From Oribacterium sp. P6A1 (GTDB taxonomy: Bacteria; Bacillota; Clostridia; Lachnospirales; Lachnospiraceae): a stretch of DNA of 64,000 nt. Below the pieces are notes generated by a model. It was given only the letters and a program-made list of their open reading frames with translations. It was not told where the DNA came from and searched no databases. The DNA is taken from contig NZ_JNKO01000003.1 in the NCBI RefSeq assembly GCF_000702885.1, positions 62,001-126,000 of the forward strand. The letters run 5' to 3'. The position numbers were made by a program, and so were the translations under genes. Of the stretch, positions 14,301 to 23,799 are shown piece by piece; position 1 is the first letter of the stretch, and each line of letters opens with the position of its first letter.

Positions 14301-16394
14301 TCAATCCTTGAGGTCCTGAGGTCTCATAGTAAGGTTGATTCTGCCCATCTTGTCGATTTCCTGTACCTTTACGGTAACCTCATCGCCGATGTTTACAACA
14401 TCTTCAACCTTCTCTACTCTGCCGTCAGCAAGCTTTGAGATGTGTACCATACCGTCCTTGTTAGGGCTTAACTGTACGAATGCACCGAAGTTCATGATGC
14501 GTACAACCTTACCTGTGAGGATCTGGCCCGGCTCGATGTCATTAACGATAGACTCGATGATCTTCTTTGCCTTCTCAAGTGCTGCAAGGTCGATGCCGGA
14601 GATAGATACCATACCGTTATCGTCGATGTCGATCTTTGCGCCTGTCTCGTCAATGATTCCGTTGATGGTCTTACCCTGCTTACCGATAACATCACCGATC
14701 TTCTCAGGATCGATCTGGATGGTGATGATCTTAGGAGCGTATGGTGAAAGCTCCTTACGAGGCTCTGCGATGGCATCCTTCATAACGCCGTCCATGATGA
14801 AGAGACGTGCTTCGTGAGCTCTCTTGATAGCCTCGGTTACGATTTCCTTTGTGAGACCGTGGATCTTGATATCCATCTGGATAGCAGTGATACCCTCGTG
14901 AGTACCTGTTACCTTGAAGTCCATATCTCCGAAGAAATCCTCGAGACCCTGGATATCTGTAAGAACGAGGTAATCATCGTCTGTGTCACCTGTTACGAGA
15001 CCACAGCTGATACCTGCTACAGGCTCCTTGATAGGAACGCCGGCTGCCATAAGTGAAAGACATGATGCACATGTTGAACCCATGGATGTTGATCCGTTGG
15101 ACTCCATAGTCTCTGATACGGCACGGATAGCGTATGGGAAATCCTCAACTGAAGGAAGTACAGGAAGAAGTGCTCTCTCTGCAAGTGCACCGTGACCGAT
15201 CTCACGACGTCCCGGTCCGCGGCTTGCCTTGGCCTCACCTACTGAGTAGCCCGGGAAATTGTACTGGTGAAGATATCTCTTCTCTGTAATAAACTCGTTG
15301 AGTTCCTCTACCTTCTGCACCTCTGAAAGAGGTGCAAGCGTTACGATATCGAGGATCTGAGTCTGTCCACGCTTGAACATAGCTGAACCGTGTACTCTCG
15401 GAATGAGATCTACTTCAGCCTCAAGAGGTCTGATCTCGTCGATCTTACGTCCGTCAGGTCTCTTGTGATCCTTGAGGATCATCTTACGAACAGTCTTCTT
15501 CTCGTACTGATATACAGCATCAGGAAGGATTGCAAGGGCTTCCTCATCCTCTGCAAATGCCTCTTCAAGCTTCTTTGTAACTTCAGCGATGTTTGCATCT
15601 CTCTGCTGCTTGTCATCTGTAAATACAGCTGTCTCCATCTCCTCAGGAGGAACGATGGACTTGATTCTTTCGAAAAGCTCCTCAGGAACTGCAGCACTTA
15701 CGTACTCCATCTTCTGCTTTCCGCACTCTGCGATGATGGAATCGAAGAAACCGATGATCTGCTTGTTTACTTCGTCAGCCTTGTAGATGGCTTCGATCAT
15801 CTTCTCATCGGAAATGCAGTTTGCGCCTGCCTCGATCATGATAACCTTATCACGGGTTGAAGCAACAGTAAGAGCAAGGTCTGAAACAGCCTTCTCTGCG
15901 TTTGTAGGGTTGATGATCAGCTCTCCGTCGATCATACCTACCTGTGTTGATGCACAAGGACCATCCCATGGTACATCAGAAATAGCTGTTGCAAGGGATG
16001 AACCGAGCATGGCAAGAAGCTCAGGTGAACAATCCTGATCTACTGACATAACCAGGTTGTCTACGAGGCAGTCGTTACGGAAGTCCTTAGGGAAAAGAGG
16101 TCTCATAGGACGATCGATAACACGTGATGTTAAGATGGCATTATCGCCTGCACGTCCCTCTCTCTTCTTGAATCCCCCCGGGAATTTACCAACGGCGTAC
16201 ATCTTCTCCTCATACTCGATCTGAAGCGGGAAGAAGTCGATGCCGTCCCTGGGAGCGGCTGATGCGGTACATGTTGAAAGAACAGTTGTATCGCCATAGT
16301 GCATAAGTGCTGCACCGTTTGCCTGGGCACAAACACGACCGATATCAACGGTAAGTGTTCTGCCGGCGAGTTCCATAGAATAACTCTTATACAT
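14301..16394 (-). CDS. pnp: Polyribonucleotide nucleotidyltransferase (PNPase)
   Basis: 697 residues from ATG 16394, which has a perfect AGGAGG. An upstream in-frame start at 16454 lies in the leader hairpins and has no site. Two RNase PH domains (second at about 310-545, with GRREIGHGALAERAL and TMESNGSTSMGSTCASCLS) are followed by KH (IGDVIGKQGKTI) and S1 (ILTGKVVRIMNFGAFVQL) domains. It degrades RNA 3' to 5' by phosphorolysis and participates in mRNA decay. Hairpins lie in its 5' leader, where PNPase is autoregulated in several bacteria. Confidence 0.98.
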   Translation of the reverse strand: MYKSYSMELAGRTLTVDIGRVCAQANGAALMHYGDTTVLSTCTASAAPRDGIDFFPLQIEYEEKMYAVGKFPGGFKKREGRAGDNAILTSRVIDRPMRPLFPKDFRNDCLVDNLVMSVDQDCSPELLAMLGSSLATAISDVPWDGPCASTQVGMIDGELIINPTNAEKAVSDLALTVASTRDKVIMIEAGANCISDEKMIEAIYKADEVNKQIIGFFDSIIAECGKQKMEYVSAAVPEELFERIKSIVPPEEMETAVFTDDKQQRDANIAEVTKKLEEAFAEDEEALAILPDAVYQYEKKTVRKMILKDHKRPDGRKIDEIRPLEAEVDLIPRVHGSAMFKRGQTQILDIVTLAPLSEVQKVEELNEFITEKRYLHQYNFPGYSVGEAKASRGPGRREIGHGALAERALLPVLPSVEDFPYAIRAVSETMESNGSTSMGSTCASCLSLMAAGVPIKEPVAGISCGLVTGDTDDDYLVLTDIQGLEDFFGDMDFKVTGTHEGITAIQMDIKIHGLTKEIVTEAIKRAHEARLFIMDGVMKDAIAEPRKELSPYAPKIITIQIDPEKIGDVIGKQGKTINGIIDETGAKIDIDDNGMVSISGIDLAALEKAKKIIESIVNDIEPGQILTGKVVRIMNFGAFVQLSPNKDGMVHISKLADGRVEKVEDVVNIGDEVTVKVQEIDKMGRINLTMRPQDLKD

Positions 16395-16419
16395 AAAACC
16401 TCCTGTTGTATGAAACATC

Positions 16420-16469
16420 TGCCTGATATGCAGGCAAATGTTTATGTCCGGCACTCAGTGAGCTGCCGG
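16420..16469 (-). promoter_or_regulatory. Two hairpins in the pnp leader next to the ribosome binding site
   Basis: TGCCTG/CAGGCA (16420-16436) and CCGGCA/TGCCGG (16448-16469) stand between promoter and start. In E. coli pnp the leader stem is cleaved by RNase III and trimmed by PNPase for autoregulation. A similar role here is inference. Further upstream, 16681-16714 holds two more short inverted repeats (ATATCA/TGATAT and AGTATG/CATACT). Confidence 0.4.
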
Positions 16470-16739
16470 TACATAAGCGACAGGGAGGTCCAAAAACACT
16501 GATGAGACTCGAAAACCTTAAACACTATGGCCGTATCAGAACTCTAAGTGCATAAAATCTGTGCATCGCTCTTCTCGTCATATGCCGGTTGCCTTTAGGA
16601 ACAGGCTGCATGTTTCCGCAATGCTTATATACTCAAAGTCCGGATCTCATCAGTGATCTCGGATGACTCTCCTGTCGTTTATATCATATAGTGATATGTA
16701 GTATGCTGCATACTGATAACACATACTACTCAACTCTAT

Positions 16740-16768
16740 ATTTTAACAAATTCTTTAAGTGTGGTCGA
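16740..16768 (-). promoter_or_regulatory. Candidate pnp promoter
   Basis: -35 TCGACC (16763-16768), 17-bp spacer, -10 TAAAAT (16740-16745) on the minus strand, just after the rpsO terminator. Confidence 0.5.
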
Positions 16769-16802
16769 CAACTTTTTAATCAAAAGACACGACAAACACA
16801 AC

Positions 16803-16835
16803 AAAAGGGCAGAGAATAAATCTCCGCCCTTTTCT
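16803..16835 (-). terminator. rpsO terminator
   Basis: The stem AAGGGCGGAGAT/ATTCTCTGCCCTT on the minus strand, followed by TTTTG, lies 9 bp beyond the rpsO stop. Confidence 0.85.
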
Positions 16836-16842
16836 ATCAAAA

Positions 16843-17109
16843 TTACTTTCTGATGCCGAGCTTCTCGATGAGTGATCTGTATCCCTCAAGGTCTGTCTTA
16901 GCAAGGTACTGAAGAAGTCCTCTTCTCTGACCAACCATCATAAGAAGTCCTCTTCTTGAGTGGTGATCCTTAGGGTTCTTCTTAAGGTGCTCTGTAAGCT
17001 CGTTGATTCTTGTTGTAAGGATAGCAACCTGAACCTCAGGTGAACCTGTGTCACCAGGCTTACGTCCGTACTGTGCAATGAGCTCTGCCTTCTTCTCTTT
17101 TGAAATCAT
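16843..17109 (-). CDS. rpsO: Ribosomal protein S15
   Basis: 88 residues, the usual length, with the family signature [27 protein letters not shown] and [18 protein letters not shown]. It binds 16S rRNA early in 30S assembly. ATG 17109 has AGGAGG. The gene has its own strong promoter at 17213-17241, a roughly 100-nt structured leader and a terminator, so it is expressed independently of the flanking operon. Confidence 0.98.
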   Translation of the reverse strand: MISKEKKAELIAQYGRKPGDTGSPEVQVAILTTRINELTEHLKKNPKDHHSRRGLLMMVGQRRGLLQYLAKTDLEGYRSLIEKLGIRK

Positions 17110-17114
17110 GTTAA

Positions 17115-17212
17115 TTCCTCCTAAAAAACTGTCGCGATAATCGCGATAAACTTACGCTGACCGAGTTTCCGGAAGGAGTTCCGTAAAACCACGCCAACGC
17201 GCATACTCATGT
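17115..17212 (-). promoter_or_regulatory. Structured rpsO leader, candidate S15 autoregulatory site
   Basis: The leader contains GCGTTGGCG, CGGAACTCCTTCCG and TCGCGATTATCGCGA hairpins before AGGAGG. rpsO leaders in several phyla bind S15 for feedback. Whether this one does is inferred from position and structure only. Confidence 0.4.
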
Positions 17213-17241
17213 AATTTAACAAAAACCCATATCCTTGTCAA
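17213..17241 (-). promoter_or_regulatory. rpsO promoter
   Basis: -35 TTGACA (17236-17241), 17-bp spacer, -10 TAAATT (17213-17218) on the minus strand. Confidence 0.85.
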
Positions 17242-17307
17242 TGTGTAAGGATAAAAATTTGATTAACTTTGACAGGGTGAAGGTGAGATGTCTCACGACT
17301 CCGACTT

Positions 17308-18900
17308 TCAAAGCTCCATAGGGTAATGAGAAGCTTTCTCAACATCTTTTTCAAGCTGTTTTTTCAGATCATCAAGTGACGGAAATTTTTCCTGATCCCT
17401 GAGTCTGTCGATAAATTCCACTCTTATCTTCTTTCCGTAGATATCACCTCTGAAACCTATGATAAAAGTCTCGACATCAACGGGGTTGCCATCGGATACG
17501 GTGGGATTTGTACCTACATTGGTCATGCCTTTATAGAGTTCCTGACCAACAAGGACCCGGCTTACGTAAACTCCGGCCTTTGGTATGGTCTTTCCTTCCT
17601 TGGGAATGAGATTTGCTGTAGGGAATCCCAGAATGGTTGAACCTATCTGCTTTCCGTAGACTACTGTTCCGCTTAAAGAAACGTGTCTTCCCAAAAGTTC
17701 CGCTGCGAGCTTTACATTGCCCTTTTGGATTTCTTCCCGGATATAAGTACTTGAGATCTCACGGGGATTTCCGTTTTCATCAAGAACTTCACGTTTTTTG
17801 ATGATATGGGCTGTGTAGCCGTATTGTTCCTGAAGTGATTTAAGCATATCGGCATTACCCTGAGCCTTATGACCGAAGCTGCAGTCGGTACCCACAACGA
17901 TATCTTCGGCATGCATGCCTTCGATGAGTACGTCCCTGAGGAAATTCTCTGCAGGAACCTTCATGGTATCACTGTTTACTGGGTATGAGAAAATATAGTC
18001 AAATCCGAGGTTTCTGAGTCTGGTGAGGTGTTCGTCACCTGATGAAATGGCTGTTTTCTGGATTCCGGTGAATAGTGTCTCAGGATTCTGTGAGAAAGTC
18101 AGCACTGCAGTTTTCAGATGTTTTTCCTCTGCAATTCTGAACATATTCTCAAAAATCAGCTGATGTCCTTTGTGGCTTCCGTCAAACTTTCCGAAGGAAA
18201 CCACCGTGGGCTCCGGAATAAAGATAGGAGGCTTCATAATGGAGAAAAGTTCTCCTTTTTCGGCCTTTTCCGATATTTCACCGAGAGTGTAGCTCTCTTC
18301 TATGCCGTACTGTCCGACTCTTGTGCGAAGGAGGGCTGACATGGCTGCCCCTGTACCAAGCTTTTCTCCGATGTCCTTGCAAAGAGTTCTTATATAGGTA
18401 CCCTTTGAGCAGGTCACCTCCATCTTTACATAGGGAAGCTTTATTTCATTTATCTTTATATTGTGTATGGTTATACGGTTTGGCTTACGTTCTACGGTCT
18501 TTCCCTGTCGCGCCAGATCGTAGAGCTTTTTGCCGTTGATCTTTTTCGCACTGTACATGGGAGGTATCTGATCGTAAGTGCCTATAAAGCTTTCAATGAC
18601 ATTTCTTACTTCCTCTTCGGATACTTCCACAGTATTCTCCGAAAGGATGGTTCCTGTTGTATCCTCTGTGTCGGTGGTGATGCCCAGCTTCATTTCGGCT
18701 TCATATACCTTTACTGTTCCGGCGATGGCATCCACAAGTTTTGTGGCAATTCCGGCACAGACTACCAGAACCCCTTCGGCCATAGGATCGAGAGTTCCGG
18801 TATGTCCTATTTTTTTCTCGTGAAGAATTGAGCGAAGCTTTTTTGTTACATCAAAGCTGGTCCAGTCCTTCTCTTTTCTAACAACTATAATTCCGTCCAT
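17308..18900 (-). CDS. Fusion of tRNA pseudouridine-55 synthase (TruB) and riboflavin kinase/FAD synthetase (RibF)
   Basis: One 530-residue frame. Residues 1-222 are TruB: motif GHTGTLDPMAEGVL with catalytic Asp38, YSAKKINGKKLYDLAR, and CSKGTYIRTLCKDIG. Residues 223-530 are RibF: adenylyltransferase motif GKFDGSHKGHQ (237-247), FGHKAQGN, SSTYIRE, then the kinase motif GFPTANL and CMP-like C-terminus. In most Firmicutes these are two adjacent genes of about 300-310 residues each. The TruB half lacks its usual C-terminal PUA-like domain. It modifies U55 of tRNA and makes FMN and FAD. It lies 66 bp after nrnA, with a structured repeat in that gap. Confidence 0.93.
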   Translation of the reverse strand: MDGIIVVRKEKDWTSFDVTKKLRSILHEKKIGHTGTLDPMAEGVLVVCAGIATKLVDAIAGTVKVYEAEMKLGITTDTEDTTGTILSENTVEVSEEEVRNVIESFIGTYDQIPPMYSAKKINGKKLYDLARQGKTVERKPNRITIHNIKINEIKLPYVKMEVTCSKGTYIRTLCKDIGEKLGTGAAMSALLRTRVGQYGIEESYTLGEISEKAEKGELFSIMKPPIFIPEPTVVSFGKFDGSHKGHQLIFENMFRIAEEKHLKTAVLTFSQNPETLFTGIQKTAISSGDEHLTRLRNLGFDYIFSYPVNSDTMKVPAENFLRDVLIEGMHAEDIVVGTDCSFGHKAQGNADMLKSLQEQYGYTAHIIKKREVLDENGNPREISSTYIREEIQKGNVKLAAELLGRHVSLSGTVVYGKQIGSTILGFPTANLIPKEGKTIPKAGVYVSRVLVGQELYKGMTNVGTNPTVSDGNPVDVETFIIGFRGDIYGKKIRVEFIDRLRDQEKFPSLDDLKKQLEKDVEKASHYPMEL

Positions 18901-18913
18901 TTATCCCCTATAA

Positions 18914-18963
18914 AGAGAACGCCAGCCTGTTTGATTTCGTGACCCGAAGGGCTGACGCATATA
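18914..18963 (+). repeat. Structured dispersed repeat (family 1) between nrnA and truB-ribF
   Basis: The hairpin arms CGCCAGCC (18920-18927) and GGCTGACG (18950-18957) enclose a TTTGATTTCGTGACCCGAA loop. Flanks GAA and CATATA match the family consensus. One mismatch remains in the stem. It lies inside an operon, on the strand opposite to the genes. Confidence 0.65.
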
Positions 18964-18966
18964 CTT

Positions 18967-19944
18967 TTATCCCCTGTTCGATATGAAGTCAGGCGCATCC
19001 ATCTGGAGTGCCAGCTCCTTTGTGATGTTGTTTATGACATCATGATATGATCCCTGTAATGTACAGCCTGCTGCCATCTTATGACCGCCGCCGCCGAAAT
19101 GTGCAGCAACCTGTGCCACATCAAGCATATGGTTGTTGCTTCGGAGACTGACCTTGAAGTTCTGGTTGGTCATTTCATATATGAAGACTGCACAGTCGAT
19201 ACCTCTGGTCTCTCTCATGACACTGACTACTCCGTCGATGTCCTTTGAAGTTACATTGTAGAACTTCATTTCCTTGCAGGTAAGCCATCCTGCAAGACAG
19301 CGGCGGTCCATGACCATGAGACTTTCCATGAGGACACGTCCCAGAACCTGCTGCTGGGGATATGTCTTTGTGAAGAAAGTATCGTCTATTATGTGACTGA
19401 AATCAATGCCTTTTGACATAAGGAATCCGGCTATCTCCATGGTGTGCGGTGAAGTACAGTTGTACTTGAAGACCCCTGTATCATGAACGATTCCGAGATA
19501 GAGACATTCAGCCACTTCTTTTGTTATATAGTCTTTGTCAAGCAGATCAAAAATCACTTCACAGGCACTGGAAGCCTCGGGAATGATGGTTCCGTGCTCG
19601 AATTTCTGGTTTCCGGGAATATGATGATCCGAAACATAAAGGACAGAAGCATTTTCTGCCAATGTCTTGTAATCTCCAAGTCTGTCGAAACCGTTACAGT
19701 CGCACATGATGCACATGTCATATTTCCTGTCTGAAGGAACATTGATGATGTCTGAAAATCCGGGCATAAAACGGAATTTTTCATTGGCCGTCTGGAGATA
19801 AACATTAACCTTTTTATCCGGGTAACGGTTCTTTATGTAATTTTTAGTGCCGAGTGTCGAGCCGAGACAGTCTCCGTCCGGATTGGTATGTCCAACTATA
19901 CAGATGCTGTCTGCTGCTTCGATCAACTGGTGAAATTCGTTCAT
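18967..19944 (-). CDS. nrnA: DHH-family oligoribonuclease / pAp phosphatase NrnA
   Basis: 325 residues from ATG 19944 (AAAGGA upstream; an earlier start at 19986 lacks a site). The N-terminal DHH domain has HTNPDGDCLGS, CDCNGFDR and SDHHIPG. The C-terminal DHHA1 domain has SLRSNNHMLDVAQVAAHFGGGGHKMAAG. It degrades nanoRNAs of 2-5 nt and dephosphorylates 3',5'-pAp. It stands at its usual place between rbfA and truB. The 101-bp gap behind rbfA contains a hairpin at 19970-20004. Confidence 0.95.
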   Translation of the reverse strand: MNEFHQLIEAADSICIVGHTNPDGDCLGSTLGTKNYIKNRYPDKKVNVYLQTANEKFRFMPGFSDIINVPSDRKYDMCIMCDCNGFDRLGDYKTLAENASVLYVSDHHIPGNQKFEHGTIIPEASSACEVIFDLLDKDYITKEVAECLYLGIVHDTGVFKYNCTSPHTMEIAGFLMSKGIDFSHIIDDTFFTKTYPQQQVLGRVLMESLMVMDRRCLAGWLTCKEMKFYNVTSKDIDGVVSVMRETRGIDCAVFIYEMTNQNFKVSLRSNNHMLDVAQVAAHFGGGGHKMAAGCTLQGSYHDVINNITKELALQMDAPDFISNRG

Positions 19945-19969
19945 GAAAAATCCTTTCTCTATACACATT

Positions 19970-20004
19970 ACAGGCAGAAGACGCAAAATGCATCTCTGCC
20001 TGTA
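19970..20004 (-). other. Hairpin between rbfA and nrnA
   Basis: The stem TACAGGCAGA/TCTGCCTGTA has an inner GATGCATTTTGCGTC region. There is no T-run, so it is more likely an mRNA processing or stability element than a terminator. Confidence 0.45.
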
Positions 20005-20045
20005 AATGAAACTATCCGGGGAAAAGCTGATTTAATCAGTATTCC

Positions 20046-20462
20046 TTAATTTTCCTCATTGGAGTCATTCTCTTCCTGAGAATCATCCTCGGTGTCTACA
20101 TGCTTTTCAGCATCTTCCTTTGCCACCTTGTTGATGAGGGCATCCATACGGGCACCATACTCGATGGAATGATCCTCAACAAACTGAAGCTCAGGTGTGT
20201 GACGAAGATTTACGGTCTGTGCCAGCTCTCTTCTTAAAAAGCCGCTGGCTGCCTTAAGTCCCGCCATAGTCTTTGCGAGAGATTCCTCGCTTCCAAGAAC
20301 TGATATATATACCTTGCAGTACTGAAGGTCCGGAGTTACCTCCGCACCTGTAACAGATACCATAGGTGAAATGCGAGGATCCTTGAGGTCACGGATAGCC
20401 ACCGAAAGCTCACGCATGACCTCAGCATTTATCCTGGTGTTTTTTACGGAATTTTTTTTCAA
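20046..20462 (-). CDS. rbfA: Ribosome-binding factor A
   Basis: 138 residues, KH-like RbfA fold: N-terminal [22 protein letters not shown], then [20 protein letters not shown] and [20 protein letters not shown] Glu/Asp-rich tail of about 25 residues follows. It assists maturation of the 16S rRNA 5' end during 30S assembly. It overlaps the infB stop by 4 bp, indicating coupled translation. Confidence 0.95.
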   Translation of the reverse strand: MKKNSVKNTRINAEVMRELSVAIRDLKDPRISPMVSVTGAEVTPDLQYCKVYISVLGSEESLAKTMAGLKAASGFLRRELAQTVNLRHTPELQFVEDHSIEYGARMDALINKVAKEDAEKHVDTEDDSQEENDSNEEN

Positions 20463-23221
20463 CGCTTAACCTCTTCCATTACATATACTTCAACATAATC
20501 ATCGATCTCGATTTCGTTGAAGCCGTCAAATACAAGACCACACTCGTAGCCTGCCTTTACTTCCTTTACATCGTCCTTGAAACGCTTTACAGAAGCAATC
20601 TCGCCTTCGAAAACCTGATCCTGCTTTGGTCCGCGCATGATACGTGCCTTGGCACCTCTCTGTACTAGACCGTCCTTAACCATACATCCGGCGATATTTC
20701 CGACACCTGATGCCTTGAAGATCTGACGGATTTCTGCATGACCGATAACCTTCTCCTCATATACAGGAGCCAGCATGCCCTTCATGGCATCTTCGATATC
20801 CTCGATAGCCTTGTAGATAATATTGTAAAGTCTTACGTCAACATTCTCACGTTCAGCGATTTCCTTTGCGGTTGCATCAGGCTTAACATCGAAGCCGATG
20901 ACGATAGCATTGGAAGCACTTGCAAGATTAATGTCAGACTCATTAATAGCACCAACGCCGGAGTGGATTACCTTAACGGCAACCTCCTCGTTCTTGATCT
21001 TCTCAAGAGAATCCTTAACGGCCTCAACTGAACCCTGTACGTCAGCCTTGATAACGATAGGAAGTTCCTTGATCTCGCCGGCCTTGATCTGATCAAAGAG
21101 AGCATCGAGAGAAACCTTCTTCTTGGACTCCTCTACCTTCTTCTGCTTGCTCTCTGTTACGAAAGCTGCAGCGTAAGCCTTTGCTTCCTTCTCGCTGTCC
21201 TTAACCTGGAATATCTCACCTGCGTTAGGAACGGCATTGAGACCAAGGATCTCACATGGCTGTGAAGGACCGGCCTTCTTGATACGTCTGCCCTTATCGT
21301 CAGTCATGGCACGTACCTTACCGTAAGCTGAGCCTACAGCAACTACATCGCCCTGATGAAGAGTTCCCTTCTGAACAAGAAGTCTTGCTACGGAACCGCG
21401 TCCCTTATCAAGCTCTGCCTCGATAACTACACCGTAAGCTGAACGGTTCTGGTTAGCCTTAAGCTCCATAACGTCAGCCTCAAGAACCACGTTCTCAAGA
21501 AGATCTTCGATACCGATGTTCTTCTTTGCAGATACAGGTACACAGATTGTGTCTCCGCCGTAGTCCTCAGGAACGAGATCATATTTCATGAGCTCCTGCT
21601 TAACACGGTCAGGGTTAGCACCTTCCTTATCAATCTTGTTGATGGCTACGATGATAGGAGTGTTTGCAGCCTTGGCGTGGTTGATGGCCTCAACTGTCTG
21701 AGGCATGACACCGTCGTCTGCAGCAACTACAAGAACTGCGATATCCGTTGACTGTGCACCACGCATACGCATGGCTGTGAATGCCTCGTGTCCCGGTGTA
21801 TCAAGGAAGGTGATGACGCGGTCTTCGTCATTTACCTTTACAGATACCTGGTAAGCACCGATTGACTGGGTGATACCGCCGGCTTCCTTTGCAGTTACGT
21901 TTGTGTTTCTGATAGCATCAAGGATGGAAGTTTTACCGTGGTCAACGTGACCCATTACGCAGACAACAGGAGGTCTTGAAACCATGTCTGCATCTGTATC
22001 TTCGATGTCATCCTTAACAAGTTCTGCGATAACGTCGATCTTCTCTTCCTGCTCACAGAGGATATCGTAATCTACAGCAATGTTCTCTGCTTCCTCATAT
22101 GAAAGCTCAGTGTTAAGTGTTACCATCTGACCCTTCATGAAGAGCTTCTTGATGATATCTGCAGGCTTCTGCTTCATCTTATCAGCCAGCTCCTTGATGG
22201 TGATAACCTCAGGAATGGTGATGGACTTGATCTCCTCTTCAACCGGCTTAACCACCTCAGGCTTGATAAATGCACCCTTGCCGGTCTTCTTCTTGCGTGC
22301 TGCCATCTCATCGTCTCTCTCGTAAGACTGCTCAGCAGTGTACTTGTTCTGCTTACGATTGTTACGATTTCTCTTTGCTGCCTCTGCCCTCTCGTTGTCG
22401 AAATTCTTGTTTCCGAAATTCTTGTCACCTGGCTTGTGGGCATTTCTTCCGGCTGTCGGCTTTGAAGAGATGTCTACAGCAACTGCGGAAGCTTCCTGAG
22501 GACGTCTCTGTCCTCCGAAACCTGCAGGTCTCTGCCCCGGTCTCTGAGTACCGTTTCTGTCAGCAGGACGGCCTGTGCCTGCTGCAGGACGCGGACCATC
22601 CTTACGGAATCCACCCTGAGGACGGTCTCCGTTACGGTCGTTTCTCTGTCCGAAAGCAGGTCTTGCCTGATGATCGCCGCGGTCGTTTCTGTCACCGCTT
22701 CTTTCAAAGCGAGGCTTATCAGCTGTTCTCTGAGGACGGTCAGAGCTTCTCTCGGAAGCTGCCGGTGCAGACTTTGCTGCTTCAGCAGCCTTTCTCTTTG
22801 CTTCTTCCTCCTGAGCCTTGCGCTCAGCCTCTCTCCTGGCTTCTTCGGCAGCCTTTCTCTTTGCCTCTTCCTCCTGAGCCTTACGCTCAGCCTCTCTCTT
22901 GGCTTCCTCCTCGGCCTGACGCTTCTGGAGTTCATTAAGCTCACGGAGTGGAGTTACACGGGCTGTTCCCGGTGGAAGAGGTCTTCCGTTAGGACTTGTC
23001 TTCTTTGGCTTTTCACTCTGAGCCTTCTGCTCGGAAGACTGCTGTGTCTTTCTTGCACCCTGCTCCTTGGCAGTGGAGAGCTTTCCTCCAAGAGGATGAT
23101 TTTTATGGTTTGCGGAGTTCTGCGAATGGAAAACTACAGCAAGCTTCTTTTTCTTAGGAGCTTCACCCTTCTTTTCATCCTTGCTGTTTAATCCATTTTC
23201 TTTCTGGTTCTCATCTGACAT
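20459..23221 (-). CDS. infB: Translation initiation factor IF-2
   Basis: 920 residues. A long basic, Lys/Glu/Arg/Pro-rich N-terminal region (1-320) has repeated [21 protein letters not shown]-like helices and a Gly/Arg/Asn-rich part. It is followed by the IF2N domain (about 335-400), the GTPase domain ([18 protein letters not shown]) and domains II-IV with RG-RGSVA and the C2 initiator-tRNA binding fold. It places fMet-tRNA on the 30S subunit. The start overlaps ylxQ by 11 bp and has GGAGG. Confidence 0.98.
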   Translation of the reverse strand: MSDENQKENGLNSKDEKKGEAPKKKKLAVVFHSQNSANHKNHPLGGKLSTAKEQGARKTQQSSEQKAQSEKPKKTSPNGRPLPPGTARVTPLRELNELQKRQAEEEAKREAERKAQEEEAKRKAAEEARREAERKAQEEEAKRKAAEAAKSAPAASERSSDRPQRTADKPRFERSGDRNDRGDHQARPAFGQRNDRNGDRPQGGFRKDGPRPAAGTGRPADRNGTQRPGQRPAGFGGQRRPQEASAVAVDISSKPTAGRNAHKPGDKNFGNKNFDNERAEAAKRNRNNRKQNKYTAEQSYERDDEMAARKKKTGKGAFIKPEVVKPVEEEIKSITIPEVITIKELADKMKQKPADIIKKLFMKGQMVTLNTELSYEEAENIAVDYDILCEQEEKIDVIAELVKDDIEDTDADMVSRPPVVCVMGHVDHGKTSILDAIRNTNVTAKEAGGITQSIGAYQVSVKVNDEDRVITFLDTPGHEAFTAMRMRGAQSTDIAVLVVAADDGVMPQTVEAINHAKAANTPIIVAINKIDKEGANPDRVKQELMKYDLVPEDYGGDTICVPVSAKKNIGIEDLLENVVLEADVMELKANQNRSAYGVVIEAELDKGRGSVARLLVQKGTLHQGDVVAVGSAYGKVRAMTDDKGRRIKKAGPSQPCEILGLNAVPNAGEIFQVKDSEKEAKAYAAAFVTESKQKKVEESKKKVSLDALFDQIKAGEIKELPIVIKADVQGSVEAVKDSLEKIKNEEVAVKVIHSGVGAINESDINLASASNAIVIGFDVKPDATAKEIAERENVDVRLYNIIYKAIEDIEDAMKGMLAPVYEEKVIGHAEIRQIFKASGVGNIAGCMVKDGLVQRGAKARIMRGPKQDQVFEGEIASVKRFKDDVKEVKAGYECGLVFDGFNEIEIDDYVEVYVMEEVKR

Positions 23222-23534
23222 TCACATTACCTCCGTCAATATATTTGATCATCGCCTGAGCGAATCCTTCATCTTCTACACTGAGTGATGACCGCTCGGA
23301 CTTGCCGAGCTGCATTCCCAGCTTTTCTTTTGTACCCAATTCGAAATACGGAACATTGCGGAATGTAGTCATATTTCTGAATTTCTTCTTTGTATTATCG
23401 GACGCGTCCTCGGGTACTATCACAAGATATGATTTATGACCCTTGAGAGATTTCTCTACTGCGAACTCGCCGCTTTTAAGTTTGCCTGCTCTCTGACATA
23501 ATCCGAGCAGACCGTATATTCTTTCATCTACCAA
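23211..23534 (-). CDS. ylxQ: L7Ae-family ribosomal protein YlxQ
   Basis: 107 residues, start TTG 23534, overlapping ylxR by 11 bp, with GAGAGGAA upstream. The fold signature of L7Ae/L30e/S12e proteins is visible: [25 protein letters not shown], then [18 protein letters not shown]. It probably binds kink-turn RNA. Its exact role in bacteria is unsettled. It occupies the standard place between ylxR and infB. Confidence 0.9.
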   Translation of the reverse strand: MVDERIYGLLGLCQRAGKLKSGEFAVEKSLKGHKSYLVIVPEDASDNTKKKFRNMTTFRNVPYFELGTKEKLGMQLGKSERSSLSVEDEGFAQAMIKYIDGGNVNVR

Positions 23535-23799
23535 GCTGTATCAGTTCCTCTCTGAGTGCCTGTGCGGTCTCTTCAGAAACGGAAACCTTGAAAGCCCGAT
23601 CCAGAGCCTTTCGCTTTATGGCTTTGTCAAGGCAGGAAATGTCATTGCAAATATAAGCGCCCCGACCGTTTTTGCGTCCGGTTGGATCTATGCTGAAGGT
23701 ATCGTCAAGTGCATGAACGATACGTATCAGGTTTGGTTTTTCCTTTTTCTGACCGCAGCCGATGCACGTTCTCTCCGGTATTTTTTTCATACCGTTCAC
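23524..23799 (-). CDS. ylxR: YlxR (RnpM) RNA-binding protein
   Basis: 91 residues, start GTG 23799 overlapping the nusA stop (ATGTGA) behind ACGGAGAG. An alternative ATG is three codons inside. The family motif RTCIGCGQKKEK is followed by DPTGRKNGRGAYIC and a Lys/Arg-rich helix. YlxR is reported to modulate RNase P and expression of metabolic genes in Bacillus. It is the third gene of the nusA operon. Confidence 0.93.
   Translation of the reverse strand: MNGMKKIPERTCIGCGQKKEKPNLIRIVHALDDTFSIDPTGRKNGRGAYICNDISCLDKAIKRKALDRAFKVSVSEETAQALREELIQLGR

Noticed and set aside
14335-16348. Long antisense frames within pnp
   Set aside because: Shadows of a highly expressed gene with biased codon usage; no ribosome sites or family resemblance.
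22270-23191. Antisense and alternate frames of 156-222 aa over the infB N-terminal region
   Set aside because: They result from the repetitive Lys/Glu/Arg/Ala codons of the IF-2 N-terminus.
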